From Pichia kudriavzevii (Eukaryota; Ascomycota; Pichiomycetes; Pichiales; Pichiaceae): a DNA stretch of 64,000 nt. The position numbers and the translations under genes are program-made. Shown piece after piece: positions 39,276 to 47,318 of this stretch (its first letter is position 1; each line of letters starts with the position of its first letter). The notes beneath the pieces are model-generated. The model searched no databases, was not told the origin of the DNA, and was given only the letters and a program-made list of their open reading frames with translations. The DNA lies in NCBI RefSeq assembly GCF_003054445.1, contig NC_042508.1, positions 2,418,001-2,482,000 of the forward strand, read 5' to 3'.

Positions 39276-39506
39276 ATGACCGACGAACTCTTTGACCTGG
39301 AAATTGAAACTTCCATTGCCCTCCCACAGCTGGTCCATGACCCCCTCTCGGACTCTGAGTCCGACTTTGAAGACGATATCCAACCACTAACCCTCCGCTT
39401 CCCAAAGAGACTCTCCTTTGACTCCCCAGTCTACGCAAAGGTGCCCGCTTCAACTTGCTCCGTCCCAGAACAAAACTACCTCCTCTGGCTAGCATCAAAC
39501 AAATAG
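39276..39506 (+). CDS. hypothetical small acidic protein, 76 aa
   Basis: A 76-residue product from the ATG at 39276: MTDELFDLEIETSIALPQ, then an acidic Ser/Asp patch (DPLSDSESDFEDDIQ), then LTLRFPKRLSFDSPVYAKVP and a short hydrophobic end. The SDSESD cluster is a strong casein kinase 2-type site and RFPKRLSFDSP could be a phospho- or docking motif (inference). Codon use is C-rich (CTC, TCC, ACC, CCC), resembling other well-expressed genes rather than the flanking spacer, which supports it as real. No signal peptide or membrane segment. I do not recognise a family; it might be a short stress- or nutrient-regulated protein. The leader is made of 18-base repeats. Confidence 0.6.
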   Translation: MTDELFDLEIETSIALPQLVHDPLSDSESDFEDDIQPLTLRFPKRLSFDSPVYAKVPASTCSVPEQNYLLWLASNK

Positions 39507-39909
39507 CTCCATTCACTCTTGTGCTCTCTCGTTCTTCTTTGCTAATCGTCTTCAGGGTCTCCCCAGCTACTGGTGTCCCGTGCAGTCTCCACTACGCTCT
39601 GCATCAGAGTCACCCTTATATTTATTTATCTTGTTCTCCTTATATACATGAACCGAGATACTCTCATATACATATAGGCATATATACATATATACTCTTC
39701 AATATTATACCCCACAACCAAAAAAGTGAAAAAAAAAAGTGAAAAAAAAAAACCTCTCCGCCTTTTTTTTTTAGTGTATAATTTTTCTCGGCTTTTTTTT
39801 TCTTTGTTTTTGGGGGAAAAACACGTGAAATTTCTCCCTCCACTTTTTTTTTCTCCTTATTTGTCCCTCTTGCCGCGGCAAATCCCTGAATCTCTTCGCC
39901 TTTTCCTAT
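39507..39909. other. T/A homopolymer-rich spacer
   Basis: About 400 bases between the convergent 76-aa gene and SSU1. It contains repeated long A and T runs (39727-39860), a GTGAAAAAAAA motif in tandem near 39725-39750, and a CACGTG at 39822-39827. No gene is seen. Confidence 0.4.
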
Positions 39910-41226
39910 TTAGGCAATTATTCGCAAACTGACTATCCCGTCATTGACTTTCCCCTCGGGTTTATTCACCTCCCCATCTTGTGCCTCCACAGCCTTACGG
40001 TGTCGTAACTCCCATGGAATAACAAACAACATCGTTGCCAACATGCACCACGTAGTAATGGCTATAACGGCAAACCCATAGATGCAACTCAACACCCGGA
40101 ACCCACTGATCCCACTGACCACCCAAACTTCACGACTTGACAACGCTATTGTGGCAAAGGGGAACGTCGCCGCCCACATTGTCGGTGTCCAGTAGACCAA
40201 CTCAAAATCGAGCCATTTGAGTAACCGGTCTCCGCGCATATTAACTTCAAGCTTGTCCCGCATATGCGGAGACGGCCATCCAATGTACACGTAAAAGACA
40301 CTCAAACACCCCCACACGGTGAAGAGAACACCAAGGGCGAGGAGAGAAATGGAGAGAATTGCCCCCAATGCAACACCAACATCACGAACGACGTCGATGA
40401 CATTGTAGTAATTGCATATGTTTTGGGAATTGACAAGGATGGCGATTCCACCCTGTCCCATAATTCCAATGGGGATAAACATGGTGAAGGAGGCGCCATT
40501 TTTCGGGATTCCAAAATTGAAGAACCTCGTGAATAAGACACTAATGGCAACAAAGGAGGAGAAGATGGCCACAATTAAGAGCATCGTTGTTATAATCATC
40601 ATGGCCAGTTGGTACTCTCTAGGGAGGATTTCTGTGATTTGGGTTCCGCTGGCACTGGTGACTGTGCATGTCACCAAGGGTAACATAATGCTAGGGTTGA
40701 TCTTGACGAATACTTGTTTTCCCTGATGGCGGAACTCCTTGCTTGTCGAACTGGAAAATATAAAGAAAAACACAATTAAAGTATTGGAAATGGCCTGTAC
40801 AAAGTTGAGCCACCAAATTGACCACACGAATTTCCACCAGTTGGGCCTTAATAAGTACATCATATTCACTATGGTTGTAATAGACATTGAGCTTGCTCCA
40901 AGAAAGACATTCTTTGTACCGTCATGGACAAACTCCCAAAACGTCGTTGGATATCTCTCCGGGTACATTTTCGGGAACACAATGTACTTGAGCAGAAACA
41001 ACAAGTGGGTTATGGCAACAACCGCCAAGTTGATGAAGAAGTAGACAAGGCCTACATAGTGGAACCCCCGTCTCACAACTTCAATGGGGAAAGTGTAGAG
41101 CACGTTGGACGTGATTCCTATACCCATTCCTGCTACAAAATGGATTGCTTGGAAATTCTCCACGAGTCCATGGACTACTTCTGTGGCCGCTTCTCTTGTA
41201 CTGCGACACTGTTTCAGTTTGTGCAT
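39910..41226 (-). CDS. SSU1: plasma-membrane sulfite efflux pump, Ssu1-like (TDT family)
   Basis: Ssu1 exports sulfite and gives SO2 tolerance. The 438-residue protein has about ten hydrophobic segments of the tellurite-resistance/dicarboxylate transporter (TDT) fold. Recognisable fungal blocks include the opening VENFQAIHFVAGMGIGITSNVLYTFP, LGASSMSITTIVNM, the long central helix run with SIMLPLVTCTVTSASGTQI, and WTPTMWAATFPFATIALSS. The malate permease Mae1 is the other TDT branch in yeasts, but the opening F.P.WF/HF-like block and the length (S. cerevisiae Ssu1 is 458) fit Ssu1. The upstream region (minus strand) carries two CACGTG sites about 390-430 bases away. High, C/G-ending codon use fits the local GC-rich block. 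Confidence 0.85.
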   Translation of the reverse strand: MHKLKQCRSTREAATEVVHGLVENFQAIHFVAGMGIGITSNVLYTFPIEVVRRGFHYVGLVYFFINLAVVAITHLLFLLKYIVFPKMYPERYPTTFWEFVHDGTKNVFLGASSMSITTIVNMMYLLRPNWWKFVWSIWWLNFVQAISNTLIVFFFIFSSSTSKEFRHQGKQVFVKINPSIMLPLVTCTVTSASGTQITEILPREYQLAMMIITTMLLIVAIFSSFVAISVLFTRFFNFGIPKNGASFTMFIPIGIMGQGGIAILVNSQNICNYYNVIDVVRDVGVALGAILSISLLALGVLFTVWGCLSVFYVYIGWPSPHMRDKLEVNMRGDRLLKWLDFELVYWTPTMWAATFPFATIALSSREVWVVSGISGFRVLSCIYGFAVIAITTWCMLATMLFVIPWELRHRKAVEAQDGEVNKPEGKVNDGIVSLRIIA

Positions 41227-41973
41227 TGTCTCTGTATACTAATGGTAGACCCCCCCAGTGGTCTTTACGTTAGTTGCTCGCTTCAGTGTATGTACAACTG
41301 AAATTATTATTTGAAGCCGATGCGTATAGATCATGTGCAATTTGTAATTGGTATGGCGCACAGATCTCCCCCTTATAAGCTCCTCCCCTCTAGCTATAGT
41401 GTGTGTCTATGTATGTGGCGGGAGAAGTATGGAACAACCAAAAAAAAATTCCATTCCCCGACAAACAAACGGCTAAATCCCGAAGAGGGCGCTTGTTCAA
41501 CAAAGGGAAGAAGGAAAAAATAAATTTTTTTGGCGGCTGTGGTGCTTCCACACTTTTGACGGGGTTAAGGCCATATATAGCACCCTATAAGGTACAAAAG
41601 TCAGAGTGTGGTCACGTGCCGCGAACAGGCCGCGGGCGGTGTTTGCGCGTCGGCACGTGATATTGCCGGGAGTACCGGCGATACCGGCGATACTACGGCG
41701 ATACTACGGCGATAGTGTGGGGATCGTGCGGGGATATCGGTGTCAATGGTGAGAGTAGAATTAGTAATAATGAATAAAAATAAATACTTGTAAATAAAAG
41801 TCAATAATAATTAGTGAAGATAAATAAAGAATAAAACCGAATATCCAATATATATATACATATATATATAGATGCATAAATATCAATTATTTATAAGGAG
41901 GGACTTATGAGGATCCATACCCTGCGAAGGAGGGCCATCCTCTACCCTTTCTTATTGGAACACAGTAACTCCG
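41227..41973. promoter_or_regulatory. SSU1 promoter region with paired CACGTG sites and GGCGATA repeats
   Basis: The 747 bases hold the SSU1 promoter and the 3' end of the next minus-strand gene. CACGTG occurs at 41613-41618 (TCACGTGCC) and 41654-41659 (GGCACGTGA), forming a near-inverted pair 41 bases apart with TCACGTG flanks on opposite strands. This is the Cbf1 core used for sulfur genes in yeast. Just beyond is a GGCGATA(C) repeat (about 41675-41715). A CTGTGG (Met31/32 core-like) lies near 41537. Regulation by sulfur status is inferred. Confidence 0.55.
41673..41715. repeat. short GGCGATA tandem repeat
   Basis: CCGGCGATA and CTACGGCGATA units repeat four times in a GC-rich patch upstream of SSU1. 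Their effect is unknown. Confidence 0.75.
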
Positions 41974-42639
41974 CTACAATTTTGATAAGAGGTTGACGAT
42001 TTCCAATGTCGGTGTGCTGCTTTCAATGTTGGAAGAAATCACGCCGTCAATGAAGACCGTAGGAGTCATGTGGACACCACGGGTGCGATGGTACCTTGTG
42101 AAGTACTTGACATCGCCAGTGACGCCATTCCCCGTGTTGTCGGGAATCGTGCTTCTCCTAATGGAGACAAGCCCCCTGATTTGCTTTAATTGCGTCTCTG
42201 TCACTAGGGGGGCAACTTCCTTTAAGACACTCTCGATGATATCCCCCCTAGTCATGTCAATGATCTCGGTGTCATACCAGTGTTCAATGAGATCAAACAC
42301 CAAGCGTGAGTACTCCCAGAACTTCTCAGGAACCACTTTGGAGAGGGCAATTCCAATCTCGTGTAGAACGGACGATTGGACCCCGTGCCACGGCTGGACG
42401 ACATGGATGAAGGTGAAGCTAACATTGTCAACTTTGGGGAACACCTCGTCCTGGAACTTCTTGAAGAGTTTGGCCGAGTATGGACAGTTGTAGTCGAGGT
42501 ACAACTCAACATTTGCCGAGATGTTGACGTTGGTGGTGGTGGCAGTACCTCTTGGGTAGACGTGCGACGCGTAGTAGATGGGTTTGATGCCTGACATTGC
42601 CTTGAGATGATGTCTAATGAATGATTTTGTTAGAACCAT
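41974..42639 (-). CDS. thioredoxin-fold (DsbA-like) protein
   Basis: A 221-residue protein of the DsbA-like thioredoxin superfamily, with strand-turn sequence VELYLDYNCPYSAKLFKKF (CPYS in place of CxxC, so only one redox cysteine), FTFIHVVQPWHGVQSSVLHEIGIAL, and the cis-Pro block MTPTVFIDGVISSNIES. Fungal proteins of this class are usually annotated as thioredoxin-fold proteins of unknown role and may act as glutathione S-transferase kappa- or peroxidase-like enzymes. The first ATG (42639) gives a short basic lead (MVLTKSFIRHHLKAM); a second ATG at 42597 is also possible. The leader has no acidic residues and could be a weak mitochondrial signal. It is divergent from ERG13. Confidence 0.78.
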   Translation of the reverse strand: MVLTKSFIRHHLKAMSGIKPIYYASHVYPRGTATTTNVNISANVELYLDYNCPYSAKLFKKFQDEVFPKVDNVSFTFIHVVQPWHGVQSSVLHEIGIALSKVVPEKFWEYSRLVFDLIEHWYDTEIIDMTRGDIIESVLKEVAPLVTETQLKQIRGLVSIRRSTIPDNTGNGVTGDVKYFTRYHRTRGVHMTPTVFIDGVISSNIESSTPTLEIVNLLSKL

Positions 42640-43257
42640 TTATCAAAACAAAAGAGAAACAAAAGTATAAAACCCCAACTACTTGAAAGAAGAACAAAGT
42701 CCGTTAACCATCTCGCCTGCGTGCACCGCCTTCTTTACACATACAACGTAGTACAAGTGCACCCTAACTGCAGTGCATCATAACACATGTTCCATCATAT
42801 AAGTGACCCTTGCTTCGTAACCCACTCGGTGTCTCTCTCATTGAATTTCCTTCCTCAACCCATCTCAAGTAATGGTCCGGGCCCTAACCCCCTCCATTCT
42901 TAGATTAACAAACTCCATCCTCGGGGTTTGATTACACGCACAACCGGCGCATGTGTTGCGCCACGACACCGCCAAAGTGTTGTGCGCTGCTCCTGTTTTT
43001 TCCTTTTTTTTTTCCTTCACTTCATCCAGCTCACCCACTATATGTTGCGTCGCGACACCCCCTCTGTTGCACGCCCCCCTTGGTTTACTTTGCCCCCCCC
43101 CCCTCGTACGGTTTTCATCGTTCCTCGTTCCCCTCGTTCCCTTCCACGCCCTCGAAAAGAGAGGGGGGAAAATCGTCACCATGAAAGAAAACGCGCCCCA
43201 ACTGTTTTTCGTTGGGGAAATCACCCAAACTGAATCTGCGCTCGTATAGAAATTGGA

Positions 43258-43328
43258 CCCCCTAATTGGTTTTAAAGTGGCCCCCTAATTGGTTTTAGAG
43301 TGGCCCCCCTAATTGGTTTTAAAGTTGC
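43258..43328 (+). repeat. three-copy 23-24 base repeat, each with a CCAAT (HAP-type) box
   Basis: Three units like CCCCCTAATTGGTTTTAAAG are arrayed with TAATTGGT at 43263-43270, 43286-43293 and 43310-43317. TAATTGGT fits the HAP2/3/4/5 consensus TNATTGGT exactly (ACCAATTA on the other strand). CCCTAATTGG also fits the Mcm1-type consensus CCYWWWNNRG in all three. They lie about 520-575 bases before the ERG13 ATG. Confidence 0.75.
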
Positions 43329-43369
43329 CCAATGTTGGTTTTTTTCTTGTCGTTCAGTTTTAATTTGTT

Positions 43370-43500
43370 TTTTTTTTTATTTTATTTTTTATTTTTATTT
43401 TTATTTTTATTTTTATTTTTATTTTTATTTTTATTTTTATTTTTATTTTTTATTTTTTATTTTTGTTTTTGTTTTTATTTTTGTTTTTATTTTTGACTTT
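43370..43500. repeat. (TTTTTA)n microsatellite
   Basis: A T-rich microsatellite of TTTTTA and TTTTTG units lies in the ERG13 promoter. It is likely nucleosome-excluding and length-variable. Confidence 0.85.
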
Positions 43501-43836
43501 TGGTATTTTTCGGTATTTTTTGGGAAATGTCTAAATATTTTTTTTTTTTTTTCGTGTCTGGTTGTTGAAATTAAAATCAGAATCTCCTGTTTGTGTTTCC
43601 AAAATACCCTCCTCGTATAACTGTATAAACGGAATATCTGTGTTCTCTTTGCTATTTCTTTTACCTATTTTCCTTGGTTTGCTCTTGTCTTGTTTCGTTT
43701 CGTTTCGTTTCGTTTCGTTTTGTTTTGTTTTGCTTGATCCCCTCCCACTCTTCCCTTCTCTTCATTTGTCTCTTTTATTTGTCTCTCCCTCTCCCTCCTC
43801 ATACCTCCAGTATTATCCATTCTGCATTGCATCGAT

Positions 43837-45177
43837 ATGACTGTCCAAAACGTCGGTATTAAAGCCATCCAATTCTACATTCCAGGCCAATACGTCAACC
43901 AAGACGAGCTTGAAACTTTCGATGGCGTCTCAAGCGGGAAATACACCATTGGTTTGGGCCAAACAAAAATGGCCTTTGTTAACGACAGAGAAGACATATA
44001 TTCCATGTCATTGACTGTGTTGAAGAATTTAATTGACAACTATAATATTGACATCAACAATGTTGGTCGTTTGGAGGTTGGTACTGAAACCTTGTTGGAC
44101 AAGTCCAAATCCGTCAAGTCGGTTCTTATGCAACTCTTTGGAGACAACACTGATGTCGAAGGTGTCGATAATATCAATGCATGTTATGGTGGTACCTCTG
44201 CTGTCATCAACTGTATTGACTGGGTCCAGTCCGACGCATGGGATGGTAGAGATGCCATTGTTGTCTGCGGTGACATTGCCATCTACGAGAAGGGTGCTGC
44301 TAGACCTACCGGTGGTGCAGGTACAGTTGCATTGTTGATTGGCCCTAATGCCCCAATTGCCTTTGAACCAGTTAGAGGCTCCTATATGGAACACGCTTAC
44401 GATTTCTATAAACCAAACTTCACAAGCGAATATCCCGTCGTTGATGGCCATTTCTCATTGGCTTGTTACGTCAAGGCCGTTGATTATTGCTATAAGGCTT
44501 ATTCGAAAAAGGCAATTGCAAAGAAATTGTCAAATTCTTCCTTGGGGACCGTTGGCTTGGATTTCTTTGATTACAATGCATTCCATGTTCCAACTTGCAA
44601 GTTGGTCACTAAATCATATGCAAGATTGTTATATAACGATTTTAGGGAAGATCCAAGTAAATTCCCCGATATCGATCCAACAAAATTCTTGGCTCTGGAT
44701 TACGAAACTAGCTTGATTGACAAATCAATCGAGAAAACTTTCATGCCTTTGTCAAAGGAAAAATTCAACAAATCAGTGAAACCTTCTCTGGAATTGCCAA
44801 CTAACGTCGGTAATATGTATACCGGTTCCGTCTGGGGATCTCTATGTTCCCTCCTTTCCGTTGTTGGTAGTGAAGACTTGCAAAACAAGAGAATCGGGTT
44901 GTTTTCCTATGGTTCCGGTTTGGCAGCAACCATGCTCTCTGTGAAGGTCATCTCCGATATCACCTCAATCACTGACAAGCTAGATGTCAAACAACGTTTG
45001 GATTCGAGAATCTCTAAATCGCCAAAAGAATACGAAGATGCCATTGCTTTAAGAGAAAAGGCCCACCAACAACACTCTTTTGAGCCTCAAGGTTCCATCG
45101 ATTACATCCCAAAGAACTCCTTCTACTTAACAAAGGTGGACGATAAATTCAGAAGATTCTATGAAATTAAGAACTAG
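43837..45177 (+). CDS. ERG13: HMG-CoA synthase Erg13
   Basis: Erg13 condenses acetyl-CoA with acetoacetyl-CoA to HMG-CoA, the step before Hmg1/2 in the mevalonate route to ergosterol. The 446-residue protein carries the catalytic Cys116 in [10 protein letters not shown], the catalytic-Glu block [14 protein letters not shown], the active-site His in FHVPTCKLV, and the [12 protein letters not shown] and [11 protein letters not shown] segments. No insertion or targeting signal is apparent, so it is cytosolic. Slightly shorter than S. cerevisiae Erg13 (491) by its termini. Codon use is optimised (GGT, AAG, TTG), as expected for an abundant enzyme. The upstream region has three HAP-type boxes, so oxygen/heme regulation is plausible. 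Confidence 0.97.
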   Translation: MTVQNVGIKAIQFYIPGQYVNQDELETFDGVSSGKYTIGLGQTKMAFVNDREDIYSMSLTVLKNLIDNYNIDINNVGRLEVGTETLLDKSKSVKSVLMQLFGDNTDVEGVDNINACYGGTSAVINCIDWVQSDAWDGRDAIVVCGDIAIYEKGAARPTGGAGTVALLIGPNAPIAFEPVRGSYMEHAYDFYKPNFTSEYPVVDGHFSLACYVKAVDYCYKAYSKKAIAKKLSNSSLGTVGLDFFDYNAFHVPTCKLVTKSYARLLYNDFREDPSKFPDIDPTKFLALDYETSLIDKSIEKTFMPLSKEKFNKSVKPSLELPTNVGNMYTGSVWGSLCSLLSVVGSEDLQNKRIGLFSYGSGLAATMLSVKVISDITSITDKLDVKQRLDSRISKSPKEYEDAIALREKAHQQHSFEPQGSIDYIPKNSFYLTKVDDKFRRFYEIKN

Positions 45178-45575
45178 TTGTTTGTATTCTACAATTGTAG
45201 TCATACTATTGGAACTACTTCTATTTTACTTTTTTTTTTCTTTCCTTTTTCTCACTCCCTTCCTCTCAAACGGAGAAGATACTGGGGGGAAGGAAAGTTA
45301 AACATATCACTTTATTTCTTTGCTGAATTCTTAAGGTTACTACATTAACCCATGTTAATTTGCTTTGTATAATTCCATCCCCCTACCACCTTTTATAAAT
45401 ACTAATTATAAAAAGACAAAAAGGTTCAATAACACCTGAAAACAAATCGCAATATACGTTAAAAGTATCTCGTTTTCGTGTCATTTGTTGTTTTTTTATT
45501 TTTGTTTTTCTTTTCAATGGAAAAAGTACATAAAACAAACAGTATACAAAAAGAAAGGAAAAAATGAAAAACTAC
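45178..45575. other. convergent ERG13/ROT1 spacer
   Basis: About 400 bases between two convergent genes with T-rich (45225-45260) and T/A-rich tracts near 45490-45520. These are probably terminators. No gene is seen. Confidence 0.4.
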
Positions 45576-46844
45576 TTAAGCAAAAATGAAAATAACACCA
45601 CCAAGGACCATCATAGAAGCACTGGTCCACCACCATAACGAATAGTTGATGCTATCCTTACGAATCGCATTTGTCTTATACCTGTTTTCCAAAGAGCGTT
45701 TAATTCGATCTGATAATCCCAACTCCAATCCCAATTCTCTCTTGACTTTGTTTGACACCTCTGTTTCTTTGCTACCCGAAGTTGGGTTCAATGTTATAGT
45801 TGGTAGCATTTGAGGAGGATTGTACACTTGGTATAATGGCTGCATGTATTCACCATTGGACTTGATCAAATCAATTCTCCATTTTCCATGGAATGGATCG
45901 ACATAGACTTGATACGCCTTGAATTTCTCTGGCTGGTAGTATCTCGAGTATAACGATATGCCATCATCTGAACATGGCTGACTTAATAGTTGCCTACCGT
46001 CATCTTTGAAAGGAGTTAACACCAAACTACCGTTGTCAGTCTTCTCGTATGTGCCATGCTGGAACATCAAAATTGCAGTTGCACAAGAATGATTCTTTGG
46101 GTTCGCAGAAACTTGGTAAATGGCTTCCTCCCAATATCCGTCTTCTGTGAACGAATAGGAAATTCCCGGTAGCGCAGGCTCAATCAATAGCTCATCGATA
46201 GGGTCATAAAATTCCGGCCCTGTGAAGACTGTGTTTGATTTCGAAGACCACGTTCCAACAACAGAATCAGACACTTTCTTTGGATCGATGGCTTCTGCAC
46301 TTGTAGATGCTTGGCTGGAAGAACTTGAAGACGATTCACTACTGAGAGAACTTGTACCCGTCGTGCCTGTTGTATCTGTTGTTGCTGCTGCCGCTGCCGC
46401 TGCAGGTGTAGTAGTTGTATCTGTTGTTGCTGCTGCCGCTGCAGGTGTGGTGGTTGTATCCGTCGTTGCCGCTGCCGCTGCCGCTGCAGGTGTAGTAGTT
46501 GTATCTGTTGTTGCTGCTGCCGCTGCCGCTACAGGTGTAGTAGTTGTATCTGTTGTTGCCGCTGCCGCTGCCGCTGCAGGTGTAGTAGTTGTATCTGTTG
46601 TTGCTGCTGCCGCTGCCGCTACAGGTGTAGTAGTTGTATCTGTTGTTGCTGCTGCCGCTGCCGCTGCAGGTGTGGTAGTTGTATCCGTCGTTGCTGCTGC
46701 CGCTGCCGCTGCAGGTGTGGTGGTTGCATCTGTATTAGCAACTACTGCTGTGGTATCTGTGTCTACCGCTCCCACAGCAGGGTCAACTGCATGGGACACC
46801 GCTTGTAATGTTAACAGTAAGTAATAAAGTGACTTAATATGCAT
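45576..46844 (-). CDS. ROT1: ER chaperone-like protein Rot1 with a mucin-like repeat domain
   Basis: Rot1 is an essential ER-membrane protein that assists folding and wall glucan assembly. The start is taken at the ATG at 46844 (422 residues), which gives a clear signal peptide (MHIKSLYYLLLTLQAVSHA); the frame is open a little further with no ATG. The conserved domain (about 200-360) has SVVGTWSSKSNTVFTGPEFYDP, SYSFTEDGYWEEAIYQV, LLSQPCSDDG and YMQPLYQVYNPPQMLPT. A C-terminal membrane helix ends the protein (SASMMVLGGVIFIFA). Between the signal and conserved domain is a run of about eight 13-15 residue units (TTDTTTTPAAAAAAA), absent from S. cerevisiae Rot1 (256). A Thr/Pro-rich stretch in the ER lumen would be heavily O-mannosylated (inference). 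The 5' end faces HSH155. Confidence 0.93.
   Translation of the reverse strand: MHIKSLYYLLLTLQAVSHAVDPAVGAVDTDTTAVVANTDATTTPAAAAAAATTDTTTTPAAAAAAATTDTTTTPVAAAAAATTDTTTTPAAAAAAATTDTTTTPVAAAAAATTDTTTTPAAAAAAATTDTTTTPAAAAATTDTTTTPAAAAAAATTDTTGTTGTSSLSSESSSSSSSQASTSAEAIDPKKVSDSVVGTWSSKSNTVFTGPEFYDPIDELLIEPALPGISYSFTEDGYWEEAIYQVSANPKNHSCATAILMFQHGTYEKTDNGSLVLTPFKDDGRQLLSQPCSDDGISLYSRYYQPEKFKAYQVYVDPFHGKWRIDLIKSNGEYMQPLYQVYNPPQMLPTITLNPTSGSKETEVSNKVKRELGLELGLSDRIKRSLENRYKTNAIRKDSINYSLWWWTSASMMVLGGVIFIFA
46372..46730 (-). repeat. 45-base minisatellite encoding TTDTTTTP(A/V)A6 units in ROT1
   Basis: About eight copies of a 45-base unit, one shortened to 39 bases, alternate between PA and PV forms over part of the array. 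The antisense strand is also open across it (a Val/Ala-rich frame), an artefact of GCN-type repeats. Confidence 0.85.
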
Positions 46845-47318
46845 CTTGCTCAAACTTAACAAGGGTTAGCTGGTTAACGAGTGTAATATAATTTGATTGG
46901 TATCGGTATGTTGTTGTAAGGGGGTTGCTTTTATCTTCAACGCACCAAAATAACTTGTTTCTCTTCTCTTCTAATAAATTAGCCTTAATTTCACACTCAC
47001 TAAATTCAGTAACAGCTGTAGTCCACTCCTGTATAGTTAAAAGGTGGTCAAACAACGGAATATGTGGTGTGTGTACGTTCAAGAGCAGAGAAAAGGCGTT
47101 TTTCACAAAACAAGGATCACGAAGCAAAGAGGCCTCGAAAAAAAACATGGAGACGCTCCAAATTGAGTTTGCCCAAAATAGAAGCAGAAGATCAGTACAA
47201 GAGAAAGAGAAAAACAAAAAGAAAAACAAAAAGAAAAACATGCAAATGCAAAAATGACTTCCCATATCAAAAACTCCCCTGTTTATAGAACCATAGAGAG
47301 GAATCAAGCTCCAACAAG
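46845..47318. promoter_or_regulatory. divergent ROT1/HSH155 promoter
   Basis: This 474-base region has an A-rich AAGAAAAACAAAAAG tract close to the HSH155 start (about 47205-47240). No confident factor site or gene is seen. Confidence 0.4.

Larger units (their letters stand above)
42640..43836. promoter_or_regulatory. long divergent promoter, thioredoxin-fold gene / ERG13
   Basis: About 1.2 kb with several sequence classes: GC-rich and C-run sequence (42860-43200), a three-copy 23-24 base repeat (43258-43328), a (TTTTTA)n tract (about 43375-43490) and (GTTTC/T)n (about 43687-43730). The three repeats each contain TAATTGGT. Open frames here are low-complexity artefacts. The length and repeats are unusual compared with the other promoters in the window. 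Confidence 0.55.

Noticed and set aside
43300-43620. Phe/Tyr-rich frame in the ERG13 promoter
   Set aside because: It is the translation of the (TTTTTA)n microsatellite.
46222-46824. 200-codon Val/Ala-rich frame antisense to ROT1
   Set aside because: It is the complementary reading of the ROT1 GCN minisatellite; the ROT1 domain and signal peptide define the true strand.
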